Origin: an uncultured Lachnospiraceae bacterium
GTDB taxonomy: Bacteria > Bacillota > Clostridia > Lachnospirales > Lachnospiraceae
NCBI GenBank assembly: GCA_910585345.1
Contig: CAJUDS010000001.1
Coordinates: forward strand, 299,108-363,107
DNA: 64,000 nt
Reading direction: 5' to 3'
Part shown: positions 23,542 to 32,958 of the stretch, piece after piece
How the letters are laid out: the number at the start of each line of letters is the position of its first letter
Position numbering within the stretch: position 1 is the first letter of the stretch
Made by a program: the position numbers and the translations under genes
The notes under the pieces: model-generated
Databases searched by the model: none
What the model saw: the letters and a program-made list of their open reading frames with translations, nothing else
Told to the model about the DNA's origin: nothing

Positions 23542-25563
23542 CTACTCTTCTTTCTTCCCTGTTTCCACATACCGGATCGCCCTGCGCTTTTCTGCAGCCT
23601 GGTTAAGCTGGCTGCGTCTGGCATCCACAGACTCCCGGTACGCGGCTCTCTTTTCTGATCTGTCCTGTCTCCTTTTTTCCTTTTCCTGGTATCCCTTCCG
23701 GTATCCTGCCGCATTGCTGTCTATGACCGCGGACGCGTCCTGTTTCATACGGCCCGCTTCATTTATGACCGCCGTACGGGCCGCCGCGGCCTTCTCCCTG
23801 GCAGTCTCCGCCATACCGGCGGCTGCTTCTCTGGCCTTCTCATTTCCTGTGTGGACCGCATACCGGAACTGCACCGGCGCGCTGCGCAGCCGTTCTCCCG
23901 CCATACCAAGGGAATCCTTCAGACGCGGCACTGCGTCGGCTGCCGCGCCTGCAGCCCTTCCCACATCCCTTCCAAGTCTGCCGCTCTTCACATAGGCCTT
24001 GGCCTGCGTACCTGCCTGCAGAGTCTTTGTCTGCAGCGCCTTTGCCGCCGGCGCCAGACCCGGATGCACCGCTGCCGCAGCCATGACCAGATTATTCTTT
24101 CCGCCGGCGCCGCCTTTTGGCTGTCCTCCGGCCGTCGGCGGTTGATATACCGGCTTTTTTGCCGCGTTCTGGCCCGTCTGACCACCGGAGGACATACCCG
24201 TGGCCATGCCCGCTGTTTTTGCCGCGGCGCCGATCTTTCCCCGCAGCAGCGCGGTCTGCTGTCCGATCCGTTTTCCGGAAGCGGCTGCGTTTTTCTGCAT
24301 CGTGCTGATATTCCCGCCCATGCGCATCCTGTTGACGGCGTATCTGGGCGTAGCCGTACCGCGCTGCACGGCGCTGAGCAGTTCGATGATCCTCCCCCGG
24401 TTCAGGAACAGTCCCGCCCCGATGATGATCTGTGCCAGCAGGACGATGAACCAGCCCCATTCATCCGCCTTTTCAAACAAAAACACATCCGTCCTGATCA
24501 GAAGCGCAAGCATAAAGGTGACCACCAGGATCATAACCTGCGTTTCCAGTATCTTCTTCAGCCAGGCCGTCAAAATCCGTTCATAGCCTGCGAACAGAAA
24601 CAGCAGCAGCATGACCGGCGCCAGGATCAGGTAAAAGACCGCCAGCACCTGAAAGAGCATCAGCACGCCCGCCACAATCATAAACAGCAGGCACTTGGCC
24701 AGACAGGGGATCAGATAGATCATCAAAAAGCCCAGACGTTCGAAGCCGACCGTCATCTTAAAGCATTTGCTGCCTTCCATATCCTCCACCAGCTCTGCGC
24801 GCTGATCGGCGTCGCCCGTCGAGAGAAACGCCTCCACTGTGCCATCGTCCACCCTCTCATGCATAAACTCCACCGTCTTCCATGGTTCGTGCACCAGATC
24901 CACCCACAACACGCCCGCCGCCTGCGCGGCAAAATCATCCACATCACCCGAGAGGCCGCCGCTGTCATTGACGCCTGCCAGCGCATCCAGGCTGACTTCT
25001 TTTGTAATATTGGTGGCAAAGGAGAGCGCCGCGTCCGATTTAAGCACTACAAAGGTGGAGAGCGCCACCACCAGCACTATTTTTGCCATCTCTGTGAGGC
25101 CGCCGACCGTATCCCGTTTCAGCAGCTTCACGGCCACCGCCGCCATGCAGGCCGCGCAGGCGAGAAGCAGCAGCGGTTCAAACACGGTATCCTTCAGCGC
25201 CTGCTGGATGCCGTTGATCTGCCCGCCGAAAAGCTCCCCGACGTCAAATTTGATGGCCCAGTAAAACAGCGTCACCGTCGCGAATGAAATCGTGCGGATC
25301 GCCGCGAACAGCACATTGGCGATGCCGTTGACCATCAGATAGTTGAAATGTATGACGCTCGTCTCCTCGATGTCAAAGATATAATTGTCTCTGTATTCCT
25401 CATCAAGGTATTTCGCATCCCCTTCCAACTTACCTTTTTCAAATTCTTCTGGTGCCTTAATCGCCTCATCCGCCCGCACCGTCATGCCCGGGTATGCCAG
25501 AAACAGCATACAGGCAAAAATCATTGCCATGATCACTTTTCTTATCCTATGCAGTCTGTTCAT
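23542..25563 (-). CDS. TcpH/VirB6-like conjugation membrane protein
   Basis: The 673-residue protein starts at ATG 25563 (GGAGG upstream) with a signal-like helix (VIMAMIFACMLFLAYPGMTV). About seven to eight membrane helices follow, up to residue ~300, including LLLLACAACMAAVAVKL, LAKCLLFMIVAGVLMLFQVL and WGWFIVLLAQIIIGAGLFL. The second half is a soluble, Gly/Ala-rich, basic tail (AGGQPKGGAGGKNN, then coiled-coil KEKRRQDRSEKRAAYRES). This is the layout of the polytopic VirB6/TrbL-type channel components of Gram-positive elements, TcpH in clostridial tcp systems. It is the last gene of the transfer operon and overlaps the preceding gene by 17 nt. Confidence 0.82.
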   Translation of the reverse strand: MNRLHRIRKVIMAMIFACMLFLAYPGMTVRADEAIKAPEEFEKGKLEGDAKYLDEEYRDNYIFDIEETSVIHFNYLMVNGIANVLFAAIRTISFATVTLFYWAIKFDVGELFGGQINGIQQALKDTVFEPLLLLACAACMAAVAVKLLKRDTVGGLTEMAKIVLVVALSTFVVLKSDAALSFATNITKEVSLDALAGVNDSGGLSGDVDDFAAQAAGVLWVDLVHEPWKTVEFMHERVDDGTVEAFLSTGDADQRAELVEDMEGSKCFKMTVGFERLGFLMIYLIPCLAKCLLFMIVAGVLMLFQVLAVFYLILAPVMLLLFLFAGYERILTAWLKKILETQVMILVVTFMLALLIRTDVFLFEKADEWGWFIVLLAQIIIGAGLFLNRGRIIELLSAVQRGTATPRYAVNRMRMGGNISTMQKNAAASGKRIGQQTALLRGKIGAAAKTAGMATGMSSGGQTGQNAAKKPVYQPPTAGGQPKGGAGGKNNLVMAAAAVHPGLAPAAKALQTKTLQAGTQAKAYVKSGRLGRDVGRAAGAAADAVPRLKDSLGMAGERLRSAPVQFRYAVHTGNEKAREAAAGMAETAREKAAAARTAVINEAGRMKQDASAVIDSNAAGYRKGYQEKEKRRQDRSEKRAAYRESVDARRSQLNQAAEKRRAIRYVETGKKEE

Positions 25564-26770
25564 CCTCTGCCTCCTCTCCTGCAAACGTAAAATGCGGCCT
25601 TCTGTAATAGCGGAACCTGCAGCCCTTCATGGCCGGGGCAAACGTCCCGCCAAGGATCGGATTGCTCACGTTGCTGCCGCTCTCCACCGAGATGCCCACC
25701 CTTCCCAGGGGACGGTCCGCATAGCCGTAGGCAGACCCGCCGCAGTGGATCCAGGCCCGCTGCCCGCCGATCTCCCCGATATAGATGCCCACGTGGTTGT
25801 ACACGCCGTTCCCCACCTGGCTCGGATGCCGCAGAAAGCCCAGATCGCCCGGACGCAGCGCAGACGCGCTGATCTCGTCGCTGGCATACCACTGCGAAGT
25901 CGTCCCGCCGCCGCCAGCCACAGTCTTTCCAAAGCACTGGTAATAGACCCAGTCCACGTAGCCGCTGCAGTCCAGCGGCCCCGAAGGGGCGCCGCAGCGC
26001 GCGGACTTGCCGCCCAGCAGATACGGCCAGTTCAGCAGAGAAGCCGCCACTTCCAGCAGTTCCTGACGCGTCACATCCCCTACGGTGACATCCGGCATGC
26101 CGCCCGCATTCCCGGACCATACGGCGTCCGTCGGCACATACTCGTCAAACCCGTAGAGCTGGGGCAGGTAACGCGCCTCATACAGATCGACCACGCCTTT
26201 TCTGTCCGCTTCCTCTAAACCGATGTAGGCATCCAGCACATCCGGATATTCCGCTTCCGTATAGTTTTCCAGCGCGACGGTGTATCTGACCTCCTCACCG
26301 CCTTTTGCCGCCGCCCGCTCCTGCAGGGATGTGATAAACTGCGCCGCGTCACGGTAGCCGAGCGTCAGCCGGTCCTGGCCTGCGTATTCCAGAATCGCAT
26401 CCGCCGCATCATAATACGCCACGCCGTCCGCCACCCACTCCGCCTCTGTCGTTCCGTCGTCATTTTCATGCTCCACAAGGATATACCGTTCCTCCCGCAG
26501 ACGGCAGAACTCAAGCCCTGTAATGATGGGATTATATTGTTCGATGTCTTCACCTTCCGCATATGCCCGCACCGCGTCCGACAGCATGGCCACGTCCCAT
26601 GGAGCGCCCAGCTCCGTACAGACAAACTGGTACTCATATGCCTTTTCCTCCGTCGCAGGCACCGGCAGCGGCTGTCCGCTGCCTCCGGCGGCAAAGATGC
26701 CCAGGACGACGACCGGCAGCATGACAGACAGCGCTGCAGCGAACATGCAGACCCAGCCCGCCCGTCTCAT
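25547..26770 (-). CDS. NlpC/P60 cell-wall hydrolase of the conjugation apparatus
   Basis: The 407-residue protein has an N-terminal membrane anchor (VCMFAAALSVMLPVVVLGIF), a region of about 200 residues without a known domain, and a C-terminal NlpC/P60 domain. The catalytic Cys is in GPLDCSGYVDW (near residue 268) and the His in YNHVGIYIG, with WIHCGG behind. Such gamma-D-glutamyl-diaminopimelate-type peptidases open the wall locally for the transfer channel (TcpG-like or VirB1-like role). Many related proteins also have a lysozyme domain, which I do not see here. It overlaps the VirB4-like gene by 4 nt. Confidence 0.87.
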   Translation of the reverse strand: MRRAGWVCMFAAALSVMLPVVVLGIFAAGGSGQPLPVPATEEKAYEYQFVCTELGAPWDVAMLSDAVRAYAEGEDIEQYNPIITGLEFCRLREERYILVEHENDDGTTEAEWVADGVAYYDAADAILEYAGQDRLTLGYRDAAQFITSLQERAAAKGGEEVRYTVALENYTEAEYPDVLDAYIGLEEADRKGVVDLYEARYLPQLYGFDEYVPTDAVWSGNAGGMPDVTVGDVTRQELLEVAASLLNWPYLLGGKSARCGAPSGPLDCSGYVDWVYYQCFGKTVAGGGGTTSQWYASDEISASALRPGDLGFLRHPSQVGNGVYNHVGIYIGEIGGQRAWIHCGGSAYGYADRPLGRVGISVESGSNVSNPILGGTFAPAMKGCRFRYYRRPHFTFAGEEAEDEQTA

Positions 26771-29580
26771 ATCGCTTCCCTTTTCATCAGATTTTCCACA
26801 ATCCTTTCATAATCGATCTCCGTTTCGGCGCCGCCGGTTCCTTCCGCAGGACCGCCATCCTCCTGCGGCCCTTCCGCCGGTTCGTACTCCTGCGCCTCTT
26901 CCGCCGGTTCGTATTCCTGCAGCTCCTGTACCTCTTCTTGGTCTTCTTCCGCCCCGCTGCGTGCCGTCTGCAGCCCCATAAAAGCCGAAAAATCAAAATC
27001 AACTGGAATTTCATCCACGGCCGTTACAGTTTCCGGCGGCGTCTGCGCCTCTTCCCGCGCGCCGCCCTGTGTAGGTTCCTCTTCCTCCCCGCCGGTCTCT
27101 TTTGCTTTCGGCGTGGTCGAAAATACATCTATGATATCCTGGAACACCGCGTCAAAACGCAGGATGCCCACATGCTTATCCATATCCTGAAACATACATT
27201 CCCCGTTTCCCAGGCTCATGATCGTCCCTTTGTTCTGTTCATTCGGTTCCAGCCCCAGATATTCGCACATCCGCACCGCTTCTTTTTCATTGGTGGTACA
27301 GAAGCAGAATTTATAGGTAATCGTATTTTTGATTGCCTCCGTGGGGAGATCCAGGACAGAATGCCCGTTGAAGATGCAGCCCGTATACAGGGAACGCCCC
27401 ATACGTGTGAGGTAGTCGTACATTTTAACCCCCTCCGCAGTCTTCCCGAGCGCCCAGCTCTCATCGAACAGAATCACGGAAAACACATCCCGGGGAACGA
27501 GCGCAAACCGCTTTGCGAAGTGCGAAAGCACCATCATTACAACCGTCGAGATGCTTTCCTCCGTCGTATAATCGGCTTTCTGCGTCTCCGGAGAAGGCAG
27601 CTTCAGATTCTGTATCTGCAGGATATTCAGCCGGTTATCCAGGGAAATCGTCTTTTCCCCGCCCTCTCCGATCAGCAGCCTTGCCATACCGGACGACCTG
27701 TGGAGGCGTATCCGCCTTGCGATCATCTGCGCAGGCCTGGAAAGCTCATCCTCCACAGCAAAACCTTCCAGCATTTCCGCAAAGCGCAGCATGGACGGCT
27801 TTCTGCCGGACGCATCCTCCGCCATCCTGTGGGCGGCTTCCAGAAGCGCCGTATACTCCATGGAGTTGGGGCTGATCTTAAACATTTCCGTCAAAATGTT
27901 AACCGCCAGCGCATTGGCCTCATCCACATTGTCGCCGTAAATATTGTAGGGATCCATCATACCCGTGTTTTCTGCGGACGCCGACAGCGTGACGGTGGAA
28001 ATAAGCCCCCGCAGCATCGCAAACTCCCGCTCCCAGTGGCTCCGCTCCCCCTTTGGGTCAAAGATCAGTCCGTAGCCGCCATACATCACGTTCAAAAATA
28101 CAAGCAGATTGGCATTAAAGGACTTGCCAAATCCCAGATTTCCGAAAAAAGTAGCCGACGCCGACTTATTCAGCAGACACGCAAGACCCATATCCAAAAA
28201 GACATTTTTTTCCTCTTCCCCTGTGGTGCCTATATAGCCGCCCCTGCCGTCTCCAAGCTCCCTGTTCGCCCCGATCACGCCGCTGGCAAGCGTGGTGGGC
28301 GTAACCGGCATCACATAATCCCGGATCGTAGTCCCCACTGTGGGAATACAGGACAGAAACAGCTTCACCTGGTCGGCAATCGGCCTTTCCACCACAAAAT
28401 TCATGTCCTGGTATTTTTCCCTGATTGTCGCCGCCCGGTTGGCCAGCTCCTTTTCATTGTCCGCCGCCACACAGACCGTAACCGACGTGCTCAGCACCGG
28501 ATCTTTGTTCGTCTTGATTTCGTTTTCCAGCGCCGCCGCGTATTCTCTGCCGATATAGAGATCTTCGGGAATTTCCGCCCTGCCTTTTTCCGCATTTTCT
28601 CCCTGGCTGTCTATTTCCCGCTTTTTCAGATCAATCCTGCGCCGCGCCTCTCTGCATTCGGTTGCCCGGATATGGATGCATACCTCAGCCCGCCTGTTCT
28701 CTTTCTGCAGCATATACAACCATTCGTTTCCCGGAAACTCCCATTCATCCGGCAGCCCCGTAATGACCAGAAAGGTCTGATAGGAAACAGCCCTGTCATG
28801 CTCCACCCGGACAACGCGCTCCCGGCTCGTAATGCTTCCGGAAAACAGGTTGACGGTATCCCTGCCCCACGGGCATATCATTTCTTCCCTTCCCATGCTG
28901 TCCATCCGGTACCTGGGCTGCCATACCGCTTTCTTTGTATCCCGGTAAAAGAGCGGCGCCTCCTCTTTCAGTCCCCTGTATGACATCCGCCGGAAAAGCC
29001 ACTGCAGTTCCTCTCCCTGGACTTCACTCATGCCCATTTTCTGGTTTTGTGAGAAATACCAGTCGGCAGCCGCCTTTTTCAGCCGTTCCACCCTGCTCAT
29101 TAAGATATCTTTTGTATCCGCATTCAGATAAACATTTACCGCGTTCACCGGATCTTTTACAAAAAACTGCCAGGCATGGCGCAGGCTGGAAACAAGATCA
29201 TTTCCCGTAAGGTCTTCCAGTTTTGCAAATATGTACGTCCGGTAATCACTGCTGTCCGTTTCCAGCGTCTTTTCTTTCAGGTAGGCTTCCACCTGCTCTG
29301 TATAATTCAGGGCAGTGTCATACAGAGTATCCTGCTTATCCAGCCTGTTCTTTAACGCCCTGTAATGCGCCCCGATGTCCTGGCTCACCGGAATAATCAA
29401 TATCTGCACTTCTGACAAAATACCTGCCAGAAACCGCGCTGTCCGGAACAGCACGCCGGTTTTTTCATTCTCATTCAGGAAGTCATAATCATAACCGGTC
29501 AGCTTAAAAGCGCCCCAGCAGCTTTTATCCGCGTTAAAGATAATATTCTCCGTGTAAAAATCAATCGGGCATTTATACAT
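26767..29580 (-). CDS. VirB4/TcpF-like conjugation ATPase
   Basis: The 937-residue cytosolic ATPase has the Walker A GNLGFGKSFNANLL at about residues 475-490, a Walker B-type segment FSVILFDESWALGK and the late motif CTTNEKEAVRMCEYLG. The N-terminal half is the CagE/TrbE-like domain. The C-terminal 100 residues are an unusual acidic tail with repeats (EYEPAEEAQ, EYEPAEGPQ), absent from typical VirB4. VirB4 proteins power assembly of the channel and substrate passage. It overlaps its neighbours by 4-8 nt, consistent with translational coupling within the transfer operon. Confidence 0.92.
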   Translation of the reverse strand: MYKCPIDFYTENIIFNADKSCWGAFKLTGYDYDFLNENEKTGVLFRTARFLAGILSEVQILIIPVSQDIGAHYRALKNRLDKQDTLYDTALNYTEQVEAYLKEKTLETDSSDYRTYIFAKLEDLTGNDLVSSLRHAWQFFVKDPVNAVNVYLNADTKDILMSRVERLKKAAADWYFSQNQKMGMSEVQGEELQWLFRRMSYRGLKEEAPLFYRDTKKAVWQPRYRMDSMGREEMICPWGRDTVNLFSGSITSRERVVRVEHDRAVSYQTFLVITGLPDEWEFPGNEWLYMLQKENRRAEVCIHIRATECREARRRIDLKKREIDSQGENAEKGRAEIPEDLYIGREYAAALENEIKTNKDPVLSTSVTVCVAADNEKELANRAATIREKYQDMNFVVERPIADQVKLFLSCIPTVGTTIRDYVMPVTPTTLASGVIGANRELGDGRGGYIGTTGEEEKNVFLDMGLACLLNKSASATFFGNLGFGKSFNANLLVFLNVMYGGYGLIFDPKGERSHWEREFAMLRGLISTVTLSASAENTGMMDPYNIYGDNVDEANALAVNILTEMFKISPNSMEYTALLEAAHRMAEDASGRKPSMLRFAEMLEGFAVEDELSRPAQMIARRIRLHRSSGMARLLIGEGGEKTISLDNRLNILQIQNLKLPSPETQKADYTTEESISTVVMMVLSHFAKRFALVPRDVFSVILFDESWALGKTAEGVKMYDYLTRMGRSLYTGCIFNGHSVLDLPTEAIKNTITYKFCFCTTNEKEAVRMCEYLGLEPNEQNKGTIMSLGNGECMFQDMDKHVGILRFDAVFQDIIDVFSTTPKAKETGGEEEEPTQGGAREEAQTPPETVTAVDEIPVDFDFSAFMGLQTARSGAEEDQEEVQELQEYEPAEEAQEYEPAEGPQEDGGPAEGTGGAETEIDYERIVENLMKREAI

Positions 29581-30010
29581 TTCCCTTCCTCCTCAAAAAT
29601 CCCTTTCCGGACGGCCTGCAGTAAGCCGCGCTGCAGTTCCAGTCAAGAATCAGCCGTTCCTTATTCCCCGTATACCGGTTAAACCGTTCCAGGTAACTGT
29701 ACCTGTCACAAAGCAGATACATACTGTAACCGGCAAAATATTTGACAGGGTTCTTACCGTCAACTTTTGTCCTGCGCATCACATACATAATGCCGTAAGG
29801 CAGCATCCCTAGGCGCACAAGAACCGGAACCGCCATAATGACAGGAAATATCTTCTGCAGGATGTACACCGCAAATGCGGAAGCGGCAAAGTAAACCGCG
29901 CTCCACAGATCCACCGGAACCGGAAACACGATGTTTCCTATGTTGTATATCTTCTTTTCCACCTTCCATACTTTTGCATAGGAATATATTGTAATCTTTT
30001 TCTCTTCCAT
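29573..30010 (-). CDS. TcpE-family conjugation membrane protein
   Basis: The 145-residue protein has SYAKVWKVEKKIYNIGNIVF, then PVPVDLWSAVYFAASAFAVY, a second helix MAVPVLVRLGMLPYGIMYVM and the diagnostic TKVDGKNPVKYFAGYSMYL. This is the TcpE family, an integral membrane part of Gram-positive transfer systems. ATG 30010 is used here. A GTG at 30019 overlapping the upstream stop (GTGA) is an alternative that adds three residues. It overlaps the VirB4-like gene by 8 nt. Confidence 0.85.
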   Translation of the reverse strand: MEEKKITIYSYAKVWKVEKKIYNIGNIVFPVPVDLWSAVYFAASAFAVYILQKIFPVIMAVPVLVRLGMLPYGIMYVMRRTKVDGKNPVKYFAGYSMYLLCDRYSYLERFNRYTGNKERLILDWNCSAAYCRPSGKGFLRRKGNV

Positions 30011-30015
30011 TCCCG

Positions 30016-30354
30016 TCACCCGTTAAAAATTGTACCGCCGATCAGATTGCCGATCTCTTCCAGCTTTGTCGGATTGGAGACAAAAAACAATACGACTCCT
30101 CCCACAACAAGCGTCACCAGAGCGGCAACATAGTTTCTCTTAATCCCGTTTGAGAGGATCAGCCAGATTACCGCAATGATAACCACCCATTTCAGGTTTG
30201 GGAAAATTGCGCCGTTTGCAAGATTCTGTACATAATCCATGGCAAACACAATATTTCCCCAGCACAGGGAAGTGAGCAGTACCGTACACAGCAGTGCGGT
30301 CAGCTTCCCCCTGTTCTTTCTCTTGTCATTCCTTTTTTTCATGTCCTTTCCCAT
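30016..30354 (-). CDS. TcpD-like small membrane protein
   Basis: The 112-residue protein has a basic N-terminus, a signal-like helix (LTALLCTVLLTSLCWGNIVF) and two membrane helices (WVVIIAVIWLILSNGI and YVAALVTLVVGGVVLFFV) joined by a short basic loop. Size, topology and place directly before tcpE match TcpD proteins of tcp-type transfer operons. The sequence itself gives little more, so the assignment depends on context. A GGAGG lies 6 nt before ATG 30354. Confidence 0.72.
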   Translation of the reverse strand: MGKDMKKRNDKRKNRGKLTALLCTVLLTSLCWGNIVFAMDYVQNLANGAIFPNLKWVVIIAVIWLILSNGIKRNYVAALVTLVVGGVVLFFVSNPTKLEEIGNLIGGTIFNG

Positions 30355-30365
30355 TGTTTTCCTCC

Positions 30366-31406
30366 TTACAAATGTCCCGTTTTTGTGTTCATATCTTTTA
30401 TGTAATACCTGTCTCCATCCGCCGACACTGATATATTCAGGCTCTGCAGCATACGGCCTCCGTTTTCCGGATCAGTCACTGTGAAACTGACGATGCACAG
30501 GATATCTGTTCCGGTGTCGTAACAGTTTATACTTTCGACGGCATCAAATAAATACCTGCCGGATAATCCCCTGAATTTCTCCCGGTCTGCGTCTTTCGTA
30601 AGATAATACTCGATCACATTCTGGTCCTGCTCACAGTATGCCGTCAGGAAACTCGTAACGGCGTCCTGCACCAGCGCTGTGCGGCTGTCCGTTATGGCCG
30701 TTCCGGAATAGGACGGCGTACTGTATCCTTCAATTCCCATGCTGTCATTGACAATCACCGGTATCCCTTCCACCACATACCCGTCCTTCTGCCGGTAGAC
30801 AGGCACCTTTACGGTAACAGGCCGTTTTTTTACGGTAACGGTTTTCTCCGTTTCCCCATTTTTTTCTACCGTATCCTCAGTTTCGTACGCAATATCCGCA
30901 AGCACATACACATCATACTGCTGCTCGGAATAGCTCTCCTTCCGGTAGGCTTTGGCATACACCGCAGTCGCCTTTCCCCGGAAATCCACCAGATCCCCGG
31001 CGCGTCCATAGATTTCTCTGCTCACGTACGGCCGGATCCGCTGTGCGTAATCATTCTCCTGACGGCTTTCATAGGTCATATACTCCCTGACAAAGTTCTG
31101 CGCAAATCCCATGATTTCTTCATTGTCATCCTTATATGCGCCAAACTCTTCTCTGAAATCCCGTATCATCGTCTGCGCCTGCTGGGCGGAATCCTTCTGC
31201 ATACAGGCGGCTACGCCCCGGATAAAAATGAAAACGAGCATCAGCCATATGGCAATGCGCATCATGCGCATAACCGTATTTTTCCTCATGATGTATTCCT
31301 CCGGCCTGCTCCCGGGCGTTTTCTTTACGGCCGCTTTTTTCACCTCCTTCTTTTCCTTCTTTTTCTTCTTTTTCTGGTTTGTCTTATCTCCCTTTTTCCA
31401 AAACAT
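30366..31406 (-). CDS. TcpC-like conjugation protein
   Basis: The 346-residue protein has a very basic lysine-rich start (KKKKKKEKKEVKKAAVKK), one membrane helix (MRIAIWLMLVFIFIRGVAA, about 50-68) and an extracytoplasmic part with two NTF2-like regions (FAQNFVREYMTYES and DAVTSFLTAYCEQDQNVIEY), as in TcpC, the Gram-positive VirB8 counterpart that joins the transfer complex at the membrane. ATG 31406 follows AAAGGAGG. It lies between the TcpA coupling protein and TcpD. Confidence 0.85.
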   Translation of the reverse strand: MFWKKGDKTNQKKKKKKEKKEVKKAAVKKTPGSRPEEYIMRKNTVMRMMRIAIWLMLVFIFIRGVAACMQKDSAQQAQTMIRDFREEFGAYKDDNEEIMGFAQNFVREYMTYESRQENDYAQRIRPYVSREIYGRAGDLVDFRGKATAVYAKAYRKESYSEQQYDVYVLADIAYETEDTVEKNGETEKTVTVKKRPVTVKVPVYRQKDGYVVEGIPVIVNDSMGIEGYSTPSYSGTAITDSRTALVQDAVTSFLTAYCEQDQNVIEYYLTKDADREKFRGLSGRYLFDAVESINCYDTGTDILCIVSFTVTDPENGGRMLQSLNISVSADGDRYYIKDMNTKTGHL

Positions 31407-31422
31407 GTTTTCCTCCTTTATC

Positions 31423-32958
31423 CTAAAAATTCAAATCAAGGTCATATTGGTCCATGGCTTCCTTTTCCGCCTCAAGCTCTTCACTGCTCATTCCCGCATA
31501 GGGATTCTCCACTGTTTTTATTTCAGCATCCGCCTGCGCCGCTCCCGGTGTTTTCCTGTCTTTACCGGACTTTTGTCCGTCCGCCTTTTTCCTCCCATAT
31601 TCCGGCGCTTCCGTAAGCATGTCCCCGACCTCCACAAATATATCCTTCAGCATCGTTTCATCATCGAAATAATACGCCTGGAACTGCTGCATCTCATTTC
31701 CTACTTTGTAGATGAAACGGCCCTTTATATCAGGAATACTGCAGGCGTCAGTGCTTCCCAGCACGATCTCTGAGGCTGTCTTATCCGCAAACCTGCCGGA
31801 TATCCGCACAGGAATATTGTTTTTAATCTGGCCTGTGAGCACGTTCGCGTCCGGACGCTGCATCCCGAGTATCAGATTAATCCCTGTCGCTCTTGAGAGT
31901 CTTGCAAGGGTTGATATTTTCCCTTCTATCTTTTCCATCTGCTCTTTTAATTCTTTGACAGCCCCTTTTTTATCAAGCATTTCAGCCAGCTCGTCACAGA
32001 ATACTCCAATCCTGCAGAGATTTCTGCCCGTTTTTCTGTTATATTCCACGATGTTTTTGACACGCATCTCCCGGAACAGGGCCAGCCTTTTGGCATTTTC
32101 TGTTTCCAGTTCTGTCAGAATCTGCAGCGCCCGCTTTCTCTCCGTTACCACTTCCCCATACCGTTCATAATCAATGCCAAATTCCACACCTCCCTTAAAA
32201 TCAAGCATGTACACACGGCTGCCCTGGTTGATAAACTGCCATAAAATCAGACGCAGGATAACTGACTTTCCCGAACCGGTTTCACCGGCTGCCAGCACAT
32301 GCGGCACGCGGTTCAGATCAAAGGTGATCTCCGCAAGGGCGCTTTTTCCCACCGTAATAACGCCTGAATCTTTTTTGATGTATTCATCCTGCCAGTTTAT
32401 TTTTTCCGGTATCCTGAAATCACTTGGCAGCGTCGTCACCTTCACAATCTTTTTACTGCTGCCGTTCTCGATCTTAAAGATCGTGCAGTCAAACGCTGTC
32501 TCTAACAACGCTTTCCGGCTGCGCCAGTCCTCGACAGGAATGTTGCTTTTGAAAATATAGACCAGCTTTTTGTCTTCCCTGTCTGTGCCGCACAGAAAGG
32601 GATATTCCCCATCCCTCCCCTTAAAATCTATCTGTGCAAAGGCTTCTGCAAAATCTTTTTTTCCGCCCGTCCCCATACTGCCAATGACAACCAGATACAG
32701 AAACGGAAAAACCAGCAGCACGCCATACAACAAATATCTGATAAAAACCGGGATCTGCAGAGCAAATATCCTCTCCCGAAACACCAGATACGCCAAGGCC
32801 GGGATACTGAACGTACAGAGAAATACCGCGGTCATTTTCAGACCATCCAGCCTCCTGAGCCCTCTGTACGCCGCGACAAAAACGGTTTTGACCAGATGCA
32901 GTAACCCTGACAAAAATTCTTCCAGCAATTGATTGATCTCATTTTCAGCCCCGCGCAT
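31423..32958 (-). CDS. TcpA-like FtsK/SpoIIIE coupling ATPase
   Basis: The 511-residue protein has two N-terminal membrane helices (TAVFLCTFSIPALAYLVF and RYLLYGVLLVFPFLYLVVIG) and an FtsK-type motor: Walker A LAAGETGSGKSVILRL near residue 226, Walker B IGVFCDELAEML and the late motif INLILGMQRPDANVLTGQI. Such proteins serve as coupling proteins in tcp plasmids and Tn916-type elements, bringing DNA to the channel. Its start overlaps the stop of the surface-protein gene by 1 nt (TAATG). A C-terminal acidic tail (SSEELEAEKEAMDQYDLDL) is extra. Confidence 0.92.
   Translation of the reverse strand: MRGAENEINQLLEEFLSGLLHLVKTVFVAAYRGLRRLDGLKMTAVFLCTFSIPALAYLVFRERIFALQIPVFIRYLLYGVLLVFPFLYLVVIGSMGTGGKKDFAEAFAQIDFKGRDGEYPFLCGTDREDKKLVYIFKSNIPVEDWRSRKALLETAFDCTIFKIENGSSKKIVKVTTLPSDFRIPEKINWQDEYIKKDSGVITVGKSALAEITFDLNRVPHVLAAGETGSGKSVILRLILWQFINQGSRVYMLDFKGGVEFGIDYERYGEVVTERKRALQILTELETENAKRLALFREMRVKNIVEYNRKTGRNLCRIGVFCDELAEMLDKKGAVKELKEQMEKIEGKISTLARLSRATGINLILGMQRPDANVLTGQIKNNIPVRISGRFADKTASEIVLGSTDACSIPDIKGRFIYKVGNEMQQFQAYYFDDETMLKDIFVEVGDMLTEAPEYGRKKADGQKSGKDRKTPGAAQADAEIKTVENPYAGMSSEELEAEKEAMDQYDLDLNF

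Noticed and set aside
23851..25287. A 478-codon frame on the plus strand
   Set aside because: It lies entirely antisense to the VirB6-like gene, has His/Arg/Gln-rich composition typical of an antisense reading of G/C-rich coding DNA, and has no ribosome site.
26938..28983. A 681-codon frame on the plus strand
   Set aside because: Antisense to the VirB4-like ATPase, whose motifs and coupling with neighbours are clear. The plus-strand product resembles no protein.
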